This document shows, piece after piece, positions 37,945 through 45,999 of a stretch of DNA of 64,000 nt. The stretch is from assembly GCA_965214475.1 (NCBI GenBank), contig OZ243953.1, positions 1,178,001-1,242,000 of the forward strand, in the 5' to 3' direction. This DNA comes from SIRX01 sp965214475. Its GTDB lineage: Bacteria; Actinomycetota; Rubrobacteria; Rubrobacterales; Rubrobacteraceae. Positions within the stretch are counted from its first letter, which is position 1. Every line of letters starts with the position of its first letter. Under the pieces are notes generated by a model. That model did not search any database, was not told the DNA's origin, and worked only from the letters and a program-made list of their open reading frames with translations. The translations under genes and the position numbers were made by a program.

Positions 37945-38790
37945 ATGACCGAAAAACTAACTACCAACGGTACCCACCGCTGCTTCGGCGGCACCGTGGG
38001 CTTCTATAGCCACGACTCCGAATCAACCGGAACCGGCATGAACTTCGCCGTCTACGAGCCGCCGCAGGCTTCGGACGGCCCGGTACCGGTGCTCTACTAC
38101 CTCGCCGGCCTCACCTGCGCCGAAGAGACCTTCATGATCAAAGGCGGAGCCCAACGCCTTGCCGCCGAACACGGCCTGATGCTCGTCGCTCCCGACACCA
38201 GCCCCCGCGGCGCGAACATCCCTGGCGAAGACGACGACTACGACTTCGGAACCGGCGCCGGCTTCTACCTCGACGCGACCGCCGAGCCCTGGTCAGAGAA
38301 CTACAACATGTACACCTACATCACGGAAGAGTTGCGGAACTTGATCCTGGAGCATTTCCCTGCCCGCGAGGATGCCCAAGGCGTCTTCGGCCACTCGATG
38401 GGCGGACACGGCGCTTTGACGCTCGCCCTCAAAGAGCCGGACCTCTACAAGTCCGTCTCCGCCTTCGCCCCGGTCTGCGCCCCGGCCCGTGTTCCTTGGG
38501 GCAAGAAAGCATTCTCAAACTACCTCGGACCGTACGAGGACTGGAAGCAATACGACGCCAGCGAGTTGGTGCGTGAGAACTCTGACGACCGGCACATACT
38601 CGTGGATCAGGGAATGAACGACCAGTTCCTCGACGAGCAGCTATCCCCGGACGTGTTCGAGGAAGCCTGCGCCGAAGCCGGACAGCGGCTGACCTTGCGG
38701 CGTCACGAGGGCTACGATCACAGCTACTACTTTATCTCCACGTTTATGGAGGACCACATCCGCCATCACTCGGAGACGCTGAACGGTTAG
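37945..38790 (+). CDS. frmB: S-formylglutathione hydrolase
   Basis: Esterase that finishes formaldehyde oxidation by releasing formate and glutathione. Alpha/beta hydrolase of the esterase D family. Nucleophile Ser in GHSMGGHGALTLAL (near residue 150), Asp in LVDQGMNDQF, His in GYDHSYYFI. N-terminal CFGGTVGFYSHDS and LAGLTCAEETF are family marks. 281 residues, 10 bp after frmA, surely the same operon. Confidence 0.93.
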   Translation: MTEKLTTNGTHRCFGGTVGFYSHDSESTGTGMNFAVYEPPQASDGPVPVLYYLAGLTCAEETFMIKGGAQRLAAEHGLMLVAPDTSPRGANIPGEDDDYDFGTGAGFYLDATAEPWSENYNMYTYITEELRNLILEHFPAREDAQGVFGHSMGGHGALTLALKEPDLYKSVSAFAPVCAPARVPWGKKAFSNYLGPYEDWKQYDASELVRENSDDRHILVDQGMNDQFLDEQLSPDVFEEACAEAGQRLTLRRHEGYDHSYYFISTFMEDHIRHHSETLNG

Positions 38791-38805
38791 ATGTTCGCGG
38801 GCGCT

Positions 38806-39261
38806 CTACACATTCTGGAGCGCGGCGAGCGCCCGTTCGCACCAGCCCCGGACTTCGACGTTTACGCCCAGGCTTTTCCAGTCTTCGGGTGAGTACCAGC
38901 CGACCTTGTCTTTCTCGAACTCGGCCGAAATCTCCACGGAGCCGGTTGAACGGGCGAAGTAGATCAGGTCTATGTGCTCGTGTCCCGGCCCGATGTACTC
39001 CAACTGAACGCCGGCGGGCCGATGGAGTTGCACCGGGTCCGTGACATCCTCCCGTCTCTCCCCTACCAGTTCCACCTCGACCCCGGTCTCCTCCAGCACC
39101 TCGCGGATCGCCGCCTCGTCCGGTAGCTCATCCTGCTCTATGTGCCCGCCCGGCGGAAGCCACATCTCCAGCTTGCGGTGCCGGTGGAGCAAAATACTTT
39201 GCCCCCGAACCACGAAAACCGCAACCGTAAAGTGTCTGCCGCTCTGACGCCAATCGTCCAT
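38806..39261 (-). CDS. Nudix hydrolase
   Basis: 151 residues with a complete Nudix box GGHIEQDELPDEAAIREVLEETG-V (quoted in part: DEAAIREVLEETG), Gly through Arg-Glu-x-x-Glu-Glu, near residues 37-59. The start MDDWRQSGRHFTVAVFVVRG is typical of NUDIX enzymes acting on nucleotide derivatives. The substrate cannot be read from sequence. Convergent with frmB and divergent from the methyltransferase. Confidence 0.88.
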   Translation of the reverse strand: MDDWRQSGRHFTVAVFVVRGQSILLHRHRKLEMWLPPGGHIEQDELPDEAAIREVLEETGVEVELVGERREDVTDPVQLHRPAGVQLEYIGPGHEHIDLIYFARSTGSVEISAEFEKDKVGWYSPEDWKSLGVNVEVRGWCERALAALQNV

Positions 39262-39367
39262 GCGCTCAGGTTACACCAACCCTGCAGGTAGGACGTATTA
39301 CAGTCAAAGAAAGGTTTGCTCTTTAACTTCGGAAGCGAACAGCGACAATGAGACCAAGGAGTGCCGC

Positions 39368-40003
39368 GTGGCAGAAATTCCCCAAGAGGCCTTTAGACGT
39401 CAGGACGAATCCCCGGACGAAGGATTCTACCGAACCCCGCGGCTCGTCACCCACATAGACGACCGGGCGATAGCGGCCGTTACGCAACTATACCGGGAGC
39501 ACTTCCCGGCAGGCGGTACTGTTCTGGATCTGATGAGCAGTTGGGTAAGCCACCTGCCACCCGAGATCGAATACGATCGTGTCGTGGGGCTCGGGATGAA
39601 CGAAACGGAGTTGCAACGAAATCCGCGCCTGAACGAGTACGTAATCCAGAACCTAAACGAGAACCCCAAGCTGCCGTTCAGCGACGCGGAGTTCGACGGG
39701 GCCGGCATATGCGTTTCCGTAGATTACCTGACGCGGCCCGTAGAAGTGCTGCGAGACCTCGGGCGCGTGTTGAAGCCCAGTGCGCCGGTCGTCATAACTT
39801 TTTCGAACCGCTGCTTTCCGACAAAAGCCGTCGCCGCTTGGCAGGCGCTGGACGATGCGGGGCATATGAGGCTCGTCGAACAGTATTTGAGAGAAGCCGG
39901 GAATTGGGGCGAGGTGCATAGCCTCGACCGGAGCCCGCGCTGGATGTTCAGCGATCCACTGTACGCGGTGATCGGCTACAGTGCGGGACCGCACGACGGT
40001 TGA
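39368..40003 (+). CDS. Class I SAM-dependent methyltransferase, substrate unknown
   Basis: A 211-residue UbiE/type 11-like methyltransferase. Motif I is GGTVLDLMSSWVSHLP, the acidic residue of motif II follows, and LNENPKLPFSDAEFDGAGICVSVDYL matches the PF.D.(S/D)FD post-I region. The frame opens at 39260, but GTG 39368 follows AAGGAG by 6 nt and gives the homologous start VAEIPQEAFRR. Motif I has few glycines, so cofactor binding may be unusual. Substrate unknown. Confidence 0.8.
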   Translation: MAEIPQEAFRRQDESPDEGFYRTPRLVTHIDDRAIAAVTQLYREHFPAGGTVLDLMSSWVSHLPPEIEYDRVVGLGMNETELQRNPRLNEYVIQNLNENPKLPFSDAEFDGAGICVSVDYLTRPVEVLRDLGRVLKPSAPVVITFSNRCFPTKAVAAWQALDDAGHMRLVEQYLREAGNWGEVHSLDRSPRWMFSDPLYAVIGYSAGPHDG

Positions 40004-40083
40004 GTTGCGAGGCTCGGGCGTAGCGCAAGGATCTTGTATGGTGCAACATGGGAGGCCAATCGACAGATGACGAAAGGATCTCT

Positions 40084-41430
40084 ATGACCGATACCACAGA
40101 CCCAGCGCAGCAGCACGAATCATCCGAGGGACGACAGAGAGAGATCGTGGACGTTTTGATGGAGGCGTTCTCTGACATGATGTCCGCGGACCCGGATGCT
40201 TTTCGTACTAGGTTTCGGAAGATGGCCGCCAGCCCGTTTACGTTTTATCGTGGGAGCGCTTGCCTGTTCTATGCGGACATGGAGAAGCGGGAGGATCGCT
40301 GGGCGAACGACCGGACGGGACGCGTCTGGATCCAGGGCGACCTCCACGCCGAGAACTTCGGCACTTACATGGACGGCGACGGGGTCCTAATCTTCGACGT
40401 CAACGACTTCGACGAAGCCTACCTCGGACACTTCACCTGGGATCTGCAGCGAATGGTCGCGAGCGTGGCCCTGCTCGCGTGGACCAAGGCTATCTCCGAC
40501 GAAGATATCGCAGCCCTGATCTCCACTTACATCCGGGCCTACATCGAGCAAGTCAATTCCTTCGTCGAGAACGACCGCGACCACGAGTTCTCCCTCCGCC
40601 TCAACACAACCGACGGTTGGGTTCAGCAGCTCCTACAAGGGGCCCGCATGAACACCCGCATTGACCTCCTCGAAAAAACCACCCTCATAGATGAAAACTT
40701 CGACCGGCGCTTCCGGCGCGGCGCCGGCGTTCGTGACCTTGAAGACACAGAAAAAGCCGAGGTGCAAGAAGCCTTCGAAGCGTACCTGGAGACCATCCCC
40801 GAGGCTAAACGGTCCCGCAGCCTGAACTACGAAGTGAAAGACGTCGTCGGGCGCAAGGGATTCGGTATCGGCTCCGCCGGGCTTCCTGCCTATAACGTGC
40901 TGGTCGAAGGCCCGACCCAGGCTTTGGAGAACGACGTGGTGCTTTCGATGAAACAGGGCAACGTCGCCTCGCCCAGCAGGATCGTGCGCGACGAACGTGC
41001 CGCAGACTACTTCAAGCATCACGGGCACCGCACGGCCGTCTCTCAGCGGGCGCTCCAGGCCCACGCCGACCCGTGGCTCGGCTACACCGAGATAGACGGG
41101 GTCGGATTCTTCGTCTCTGAACTGTCGCCCTACGTCGAGGACATAGAATGGTCCGACCTCACGGAGCCTGACCAGATCTCCCCCGTCCTCGACTACCTCG
41201 GCCGGGCAACCGCCAAAGTCCACTGCGTCGCGGACGAAGACTCCGACCCAACCCTCGTCAGCTTCCAGACGGAAGATGAGATCTCCACCGCCATCAGCGG
41301 CAAAGAAGACGAGTTCGTAAACGAAATGGTGAACTTCGGCCACGGCTACTCCGAAACCGTCCGCGACGACCATCGACTGTTCGTAGACGCCTTCCGCAAC
41401 GGCCGCATACCGGGACTCTCCGACAACTAG
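40084..41430 (+). CDS. DUF2252 family protein
   Basis: About 448 residues, recognised as DUF2252 by FYRGSACLFYADM, GRVWIQGDLHAENFGTY, FDVNDFDEAYLGHFTWDLQRMVAS and the later FVSELSPYVEDIEW. The HAENF..F.DVNDFD pattern resembles phosphotransferase-type kinase loops (HxxN...D), so a kinase-like activity is possible but unproven. The ATG at 40084 follows GAAAGGA; an earlier ATG at 40048 is the alternative. It stands alone between a methyltransferase and the DUF5872-like gene. Confidence 0.85.
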   Translation: MTDTTDPAQQHESSEGRQREIVDVLMEAFSDMMSADPDAFRTRFRKMAASPFTFYRGSACLFYADMEKREDRWANDRTGRVWIQGDLHAENFGTYMDGDGVLIFDVNDFDEAYLGHFTWDLQRMVASVALLAWTKAISDEDIAALISTYIRAYIEQVNSFVENDRDHEFSLRLNTTDGWVQQLLQGARMNTRIDLLEKTTLIDENFDRRFRRGAGVRDLEDTEKAEVQEAFEAYLETIPEAKRSRSLNYEVKDVVGRKGFGIGSAGLPAYNVLVEGPTQALENDVVLSMKQGNVASPSRIVRDERAADYFKHHGHRTAVSQRALQAHADPWLGYTEIDGVGFFVSELSPYVEDIEWSDLTEPDQISPVLDYLGRATAKVHCVADEDSDPTLVSFQTEDEISTAISGKEDEFVNEMVNFGHGYSETVRDDHRLFVDAFRNGRIPGLSDN

Positions 41431-41525
41431 CGCACCACCGACGACAGTGAACGCCACGACAGGATCGGCGCTCCGGCTGAAGGATACTCGGCGCGCATAC
41501 TAAAGCGTGAGAAAGCGAGACGGTC

Positions 41526-42107
41526 GTGGCGAAAAAGGATTACGAAGAGAAATACACCCATCCCGATATGCGGGAGGAGATCAAAGAAGAGATAAAGCAG
41601 TCCGACAAGGGCGGTGATCCCGGCCAATGGAGCGCCCGCAAATCCCAACTCCTCACCCAAGAGTACGAAAAGCGTGGCGGCGGCTACAAAGGCGAGCAAG
41701 ACGAATCCCAGAAGAACCTGCAGCAATGGACCGAAGAAGAATGGCAAACTCAGGATGGCGAAGCCCAGGCCCGCAAAGACGACGAAACAGCCCGCTACCT
41801 CCCGAAAAAGGCTTGGAAGAATATGAGCGAAGAAGAGAAGCAGCAAACGGAGCAGAAGAAACGCGAAGGCTCTCGTCAAGGCCAACAATACGTGGACAAC
41901 ACTGAAGAGGCGCAACAGGCCCGCCGTGAAGCCCAAAAAGACCTCCCTCTAAACGACTACGACGACCTAAGCGTGGATGACGTGAAGACCAAAGCGCAAG
42001 GCCTCTCCTCCAAAGAGACAGAAGTGCTCCTGGCCTACGAGAAACAGCACGAGAACCGCAAGACCCTCGTCGAGCATTTGGAAGGTAAAGCCGAAGACGA
42101 CTCCTAA
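41526..42107 (+). CDS. Highly hydrophilic DUF5872-like protein
   Basis: A 193-residue, very charged protein rich in K, E, D, Q with no membrane segment. The first 125 residues (HPDMREEIKEEIKQSDKGG ... ARYLPKKAWKNMSEEEKQQTE) look like DUF5872. The last 50 (LPLNDYDDLSVDDVKTKAQG...LLAYEKQHENRKTLVEHLE) resemble the small helical domain found at the ends of many actinobacterial stress proteins. GTG start at 41526. The composition suggests a hydrophilin-like protein in desiccation or radiation stress; that is inference. Confidence 0.75.
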   Translation: MAKKDYEEKYTHPDMREEIKEEIKQSDKGGDPGQWSARKSQLLTQEYEKRGGGYKGEQDESQKNLQQWTEEEWQTQDGEAQARKDDETARYLPKKAWKNMSEEEKQQTEQKKREGSRQGQQYVDNTEEAQQARREAQKDLPLNDYDDLSVDDVKTKAQGLSSKETEVLLAYEKQHENRKTLVEHLEGKAEDDS

Positions 42108-42271
42108 CCGAAAGTTGTGGTGCCACCGGCCCAACACGGGCGCTCTTGAGTAGATCATCTTTGGCCGCCCGGATATAGCATCGGCAGCGCGACCGCCCCC
42201 AAAATACCTCCACATGTGGTATACAGCACAAAGGGAATCGCAACTATGTGTGCGAGGAAAGGAAACACCAA

Positions 42272-42550
42272 ATGGTTTGGGAATGGCGGCTGCTAAGGTG
42301 CTTCGAGGATTTCTCGGAGTCCTTCGAGCAGAAAGGTTGGGAGACGGGACCGAGGTACGGTGAGATACCCACGCTGGTGGCCTGGAACGGTGAATACTGT
42401 GTCCTCTTCGATAGTTGGGACGAAGTAACCGGCGAGTGCTGGTTCGAGTTGCGCGACCGGGACCGGCGTTTGACGACGCTCGTCAACGAGATCCCCACCC
42501 CGGCCCAGGCATCGGAGTTGCTGGTGGGGCCGCGTCTTCTCTCCCGGTAG
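42272..42550 (+). CDS. Small uncharacterised protein
   Basis: 92 residues (from ATG 42272, which follows AAGGAA by 8 nt; an upstream ATG at 42248 is possible). It is rich in Trp, Glu and aromatic residues: MVWEWRLLRCFEDFSESFEQKGWETGPRYGE (in part EWRLLRCFEDF). It ends LVGPRLLSR. No domain recognised. 52 bp before the DUF429 gene on the same strand. Coding statistics look normal, so I take it as real. Confidence 0.55.
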   Translation: MVWEWRLLRCFEDFSESFEQKGWETGPRYGEIPTLVAWNGEYCVLFDSWDEVTGECWFELRDRDRRLTTLVNEIPTPAQASELLVGPRLLSR

Positions 42551-42602
42551 CCGGACTTTACACACTCCAAAGTTGCACACCCCGGTTCTGTAGAATGTCC
42601 GG

Positions 42603-43436
42603 GTGAGGATCTACGGTCTTGATTTCACCAGCGCCCCGGGCAAACGCAAACCGCTCATAGCCCTCGGCTGCGCGCTGGACGCGGGCATACTTCGCGTCGA
42701 AGACTCGCACAAGATGACGGACTTCGACGGCTTCGAGAAGTTCCTGCGCCTTCCCGGACCCTGGGTCTGCGGAATGGACTTTCCCTTCGGCCAACCACGA
42801 AGCCTCGTCGAGGTGCTCGGTTGGCCCACGACCTGGGAAGGCTATGTCAGCAAAGTAGGAGCCATGCCCAAAGAAGACTTCGAGAACGCCATCCGGGTGG
42901 ACATGGCCCAGCGTCCGAAAGGCAGCAAGTGGCGCTACCGGCTCGCGGACCGGCGTTCCGGTTCCAGCAGCGCGATGATGCTCTTCCGGGTGCCGGTAGG
43001 CAAGATGTTTTTCCAGGGCGCGCCGCGCTTACTAACCTCGGGCGTGAGCGTCGTTCCGTGCCGCCCGAACGGCGATGCTCGCGTGGCAGTCGAGGCTTAT
43101 CCTGCCGTTGTTGCCCGCAGGTTTCTAGGACGCACAAGCTACAAAAACGATGACCGGAGCAAGCAGACGGCGGAACAGCGTACCGCCCGCGAGAAGCTTC
43201 TGGCTGGGTTGCGGTCTCCCGAGTTGACGAAGGAGTATGGTTTCGTCGTCAGGATGGGCAATTCTTGGGAAGAGGAATTTGTCCGGGAGCCGGGTGCGGA
43301 CGCTTTGGACTCGCTGTTGTGTGCGGTACAGGCTGCGTGGGCTTACAAGCGGCGGGATGCGGATTACGGTGTGCCGGCGGCGTGTGATTCTCTGGAAGGT
43401 TGGATCCTGGACCCGGCCTTACTCCGCGAAGAGTAG
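42603..43436 (+). CDS. DUF429 domain protein (RNase H-like fold)
   Basis: 277 residues starting at GTG 42603: MRIYGLDFTSAPG, where the early Asp and the CGMDFPFGQPRSL motif are DUF429 hallmarks, with conserved VEAYPAVVARRFLG and PGADALDSLLCAVQAAWAY. The fold is predicted to be RNase H-like, suggesting a nuclease, but no activity is established. Followed by the oxidoreductase gene after 32 bp. Confidence 0.8.
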   Translation: MRIYGLDFTSAPGKRKPLIALGCALDAGILRVEDSHKMTDFDGFEKFLRLPGPWVCGMDFPFGQPRSLVEVLGWPTTWEGYVSKVGAMPKEDFENAIRVDMAQRPKGSKWRYRLADRRSGSSSAMMLFRVPVGKMFFQGAPRLLTSGVSVVPCRPNGDARVAVEAYPAVVARRFLGRTSYKNDDRSKQTAEQRTAREKLLAGLRSPELTKEYGFVVRMGNSWEEEFVREPGADALDSLLCAVQAAWAYKRRDADYGVPAACDSLEGWILDPALLREE

Positions 43437-43468
43437 AATTCACGACAAACGAGAAGGGGAGGAACTCT

Positions 43469-44458
43469 GTGCAAGACTCCACGCTAAGGCTAGGAATCCT
43501 GGGAGCCGCCAACATTGCCCGAGGTGCAATTATTCCCGCCGCAGACCAGACAGAGAAGATAGAGATCTCCGCCATCGCAACCCGAAACGGGAGCAAGGCC
43601 GACGAGGTTCGGGATCTCGCCCCCAAAGCCGGGCTCTTCGAAGATTACGACTCGCTCATAGAAAGCGAGGAAGTAGACGCCATCTACATCCCCATACCAA
43701 ACTCCCTGCACGTCGAATGGACCCTCAAAGCGCTTGAGGCCGGCAAGCACGTCCTCTGCGAAAAACCTTTCTCACTAGACGCCGCAGGCGCCGAGAAAGC
43801 TGTCGAAGCCGCCCGCGAGTCGGGGCTCACGCTCATGGAGGGCTTCATGTTCCGGCTCCACCCGCAAAGTCTACGGCTCAAGGAGCTGATCCAGGAAGGC
43901 GCCATCGGCACTGTGCGACAAGTCGTGGCCCAATTCGGTCATCTGCTGGACGACCCCGACGACGTGCGGGGCATCGGCTCTCTGGGCGGAGGCGCCATCG
44001 GGGACGTGGGCTGTTACGCGATAAGCGGAACGCGGCTCGCTTTCGGCGGTGAACCCCGACGCGCCTCGGCCTTCGCCCGTTTCGACGAGGACGACGCCGA
44101 CCTGGAACTCGCCGGTGTCTTGGAGTTCGACGAAGGACTGGGCATCATCTCGTGCAGCATCTCCAGCGCCCGCCGGGAGCGGTTGGAGATCATCGGCACC
44201 GACGGACGTCTGATACTGGAAGCTCCTTTCAGGGCAGATAAGGCCGGTGGCTCTATAGAGATACAAAGCAGTGGCGAATCTGAAACGGAGAGCTTCGAGG
44301 GAGGTTCTCCTTACCTGGCAGAGCTCGAGGAATTTGCGGCGGCGATCCGGGAACAGCGCGCACCGGCGGTCGGGCCGGAGGAGATCCTGGGCAACGCCCG
44401 CGCCATCGGCGGGCTGCTGGAATCAGCTCGGCAGGGAGGCCGCGTTCAGAGCCTCTAA
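43469..44458 (+). CDS. Gfo/Idh/MocA family oxidoreductase
   Basis: NAD(P)-dependent sugar or dehydrodiol-type dehydrogenase of 329 residues. Rossmann start LRLGILGAANIARGAIIPA, EKP motif in HVLCEKPFSLDAAGAEKAV, then FMFRLHPQ and the C-terminal alpha/beta domain. The frame opens at 43400, but GTG 43469 follows GGGGAGGAACTCT and fits the family. It converges on the hsp20 gene with a 4-nt overlap. Substrate not determinable. Confidence 0.88.
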   Translation: MQDSTLRLGILGAANIARGAIIPAADQTEKIEISAIATRNGSKADEVRDLAPKAGLFEDYDSLIESEEVDAIYIPIPNSLHVEWTLKALEAGKHVLCEKPFSLDAAGAEKAVEAARESGLTLMEGFMFRLHPQSLRLKELIQEGAIGTVRQVVAQFGHLLDDPDDVRGIGSLGGGAIGDVGCYAISGTRLAFGGEPRRASAFARFDEDDADLELAGVLEFDEGLGIISCSISSARRERLEIIGTDGRLILEAPFRADKAGGSIEIQSSGESETESFEGGSPYLAELEEFAAAIREQRAPAVGPEEILGNARAIGGLLESARQGGRVQSL

Positions 44459-44916
44459 CTCGTTCTCTTGAGTTGGATACGCCTGGGTTCCGGTGGGACG
44501 GTGGCGCCGCCTTTGACGGTGATCTCCACCACGCCGTCCTGGAAACCGGCGCTTATATCTTCGTCTTTTACGCTCTCCGGTAAGGTCATGCTCCGCCGGA
44601 ACAATCCGTAGTAGCGCTCCTGAACGTAGTAGCTCGCCTCTTCGTCCTCTCCCGTCAGCCGCTCGCGGTGGCCGGAGATGGTTAGCGTGCCATCGGTAAA
44701 CGTAATGTCTATGTAGTCCGGGTTCACCCCGGCGAGTTCGGCCCGGATCACCAAGTCGTCGCCTTTGGACAACACCTCGGTGGTCGGGGTCCACGCGTCC
44801 GCGTAGGTTCGCTGCTTCTGCTGGTCCTCGGTCCCGGCGCCCTCGCCGTACATCCGGTCCTGTATCCGTTTCATCTCGTGTACTACGTCCATGAAACCGT
44901 GAAGTGGTCTGGACAC
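44455..44916 (-). CDS. Hsp20/alpha-crystallin small heat shock protein
   Basis: ATP-independent chaperone, 153 residues. The alpha-crystallin domain covers about 45-140: WTPTTEVLSKGDDLVIRAELAGVNPDYIDI, GTLTISGHRE, and the FRRSMTLPESV strand with GVVEITV before the C-terminal tail. The C-terminal I-x-I motif is IQL-type (RRIQLKR). Start GTG 44916 after AGGAGGAGC. Convergent with the oxidoreductase. Confidence 0.92.
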   Translation of the reverse strand: MSRPLHGFMDVVHEMKRIQDRMYGEGAGTEDQQKQRTYADAWTPTTEVLSKGDDLVIRAELAGVNPDYIDITFTDGTLTISGHRERLTGEDEEASYYVQERYYGLFRRSMTLPESVKDEDISAGFQDGVVEITVKGGATVPPEPRRIQLKRTS

Positions 44917-44973
44917 TACGCTCCTCCTTTTAAGTCCGGAAACTCACCTGAGTCTTGAGTATCGCGTTCGAGG

Positions 44974-45954
44974 TTACCCATTGCCCGCGGTTGCCACGAT
45001 AAAACCGTTCTCCTGAAGCCATCGCTCGGCGACTTCTCGTGGAGAATTTCCCTCCACTTCGACCGCGGCGCTCAGCTCCCGCAGTGTTTCGGTGTCGAGC
45101 TGCTCGGAGATGGGGGCGAAAAGCTCTTCGAGCTCCGGGTACTGCTCCAACGTCTCCTGGCTCATGGTAAGCGACGGGTTGTAGACGGCAAAGAATTCCT
45201 CGTCGTCTTCCAGGAGGCGCAGGTTCATCTCCGGGACACGTCCGTTCGTATTGAACACCGAACCGAAGTTGCACCTCTCTCCACTGTTGACGGCGCCGTA
45301 CACCGTAGTGGCAGAGAGCACGGAGACGTTATCGTCGGGGAACTCGAAGCCGTAGGCCTCTTCCAGGCCCGGCAGCCCGTCGGCCCGCTCGCGGAACTCG
45401 GAACCGACACACAAGGTCGCCTCGTCCGGGCGGTCCTCGATCAGGTTTCCGAGGTCGGAGACGTTCTGAATGTCTCCGTAGGCTCCCTCCCGTACGGCGA
45501 GGGCGTAGGTGTTGTTGGCCGGGGTGGGCTCCAGCCATTCGATGTTGTTCTGTTCGAGGTCTTCGTCGGCGACGGACTGATACTGCTCTTGCGGGTCGGG
45601 TACGGGCTCTGAATGGGCCAGGTGGACGAGCCAACCCGTGCCGGTGTACTCCCAGTACATATCTACGTCGTCCGAGATGAGCGCCTGCCGCACCCTCTCG
45701 GTGCCGCCCAACCCCGTCCGGTCAATGACCTCCGCGTTGGCGGCCTCCAGAGACAGGACCGTGATCTGGCCCAAAATCTCTTGCTCGGTGAAGTTCTTCG
45801 AGCCCACGGCCAACCGGATGGTCCCCTGCGGGCCGCTCAACTCGTAGTTTTCACTGATGCTCCCCCCGCTTCCGCCCCCGCAACCCGTGGCGAAGACCGC
45901 CAGGACGAGGAAGAGCGCCGCCGGTAGCAAAGTTTTACGTATCAACCCTCGCAT
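44974..45954 (-). CDS. Glycine betaine/choline-type ABC transporter substrate-binding lipoprotein
   Basis: 326 residues with signal peptide and lipobox FATGC (near residue 25). The mature part fits OpuAC/OsmX: IRLAVGSKNFTEQEILGQ, DMYWEYTGTGW (aromatic cage region), and YNPSLTM before the C-terminus. No permease or ATPase gene lies next to it, so it is an orphan binding protein or works with a transporter elsewhere. The neighbouring BCCT transporter suggests a shared osmoprotectant role. Confidence 0.88.
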   Translation of the reverse strand: MRGLIRKTLLPAALFLVLAVFATGCGGGSGGSISENYELSGPQGTIRLAVGSKNFTEQEILGQITVLSLEAANAEVIDRTGLGGTERVRQALISDDVDMYWEYTGTGWLVHLAHSEPVPDPQEQYQSVADEDLEQNNIEWLEPTPANNTYALAVREGAYGDIQNVSDLGNLIEDRPDEATLCVGSEFRERADGLPGLEEAYGFEFPDDNVSVLSATTVYGAVNSGERCNFGSVFNTNGRVPEMNLRLLEDDEEFFAVYNPSLTMSQETLEQYPELEELFAPISEQLDTETLRELSAAVEVEGNSPREVAERWLQENGFIVATAGNG

Positions 45955-45999
45955 AGAGCCACACCGTCCTCCCTGGTCCGTCCTCGCATCAGTACCCGG

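Noticed and set aside
42210..42222. CCACATGTGG palindrome before the small Trp-rich gene
   Set aside because: A single 10-bp palindrome in a 164-bp gap is expected by chance often enough, and no boxes accompany it.
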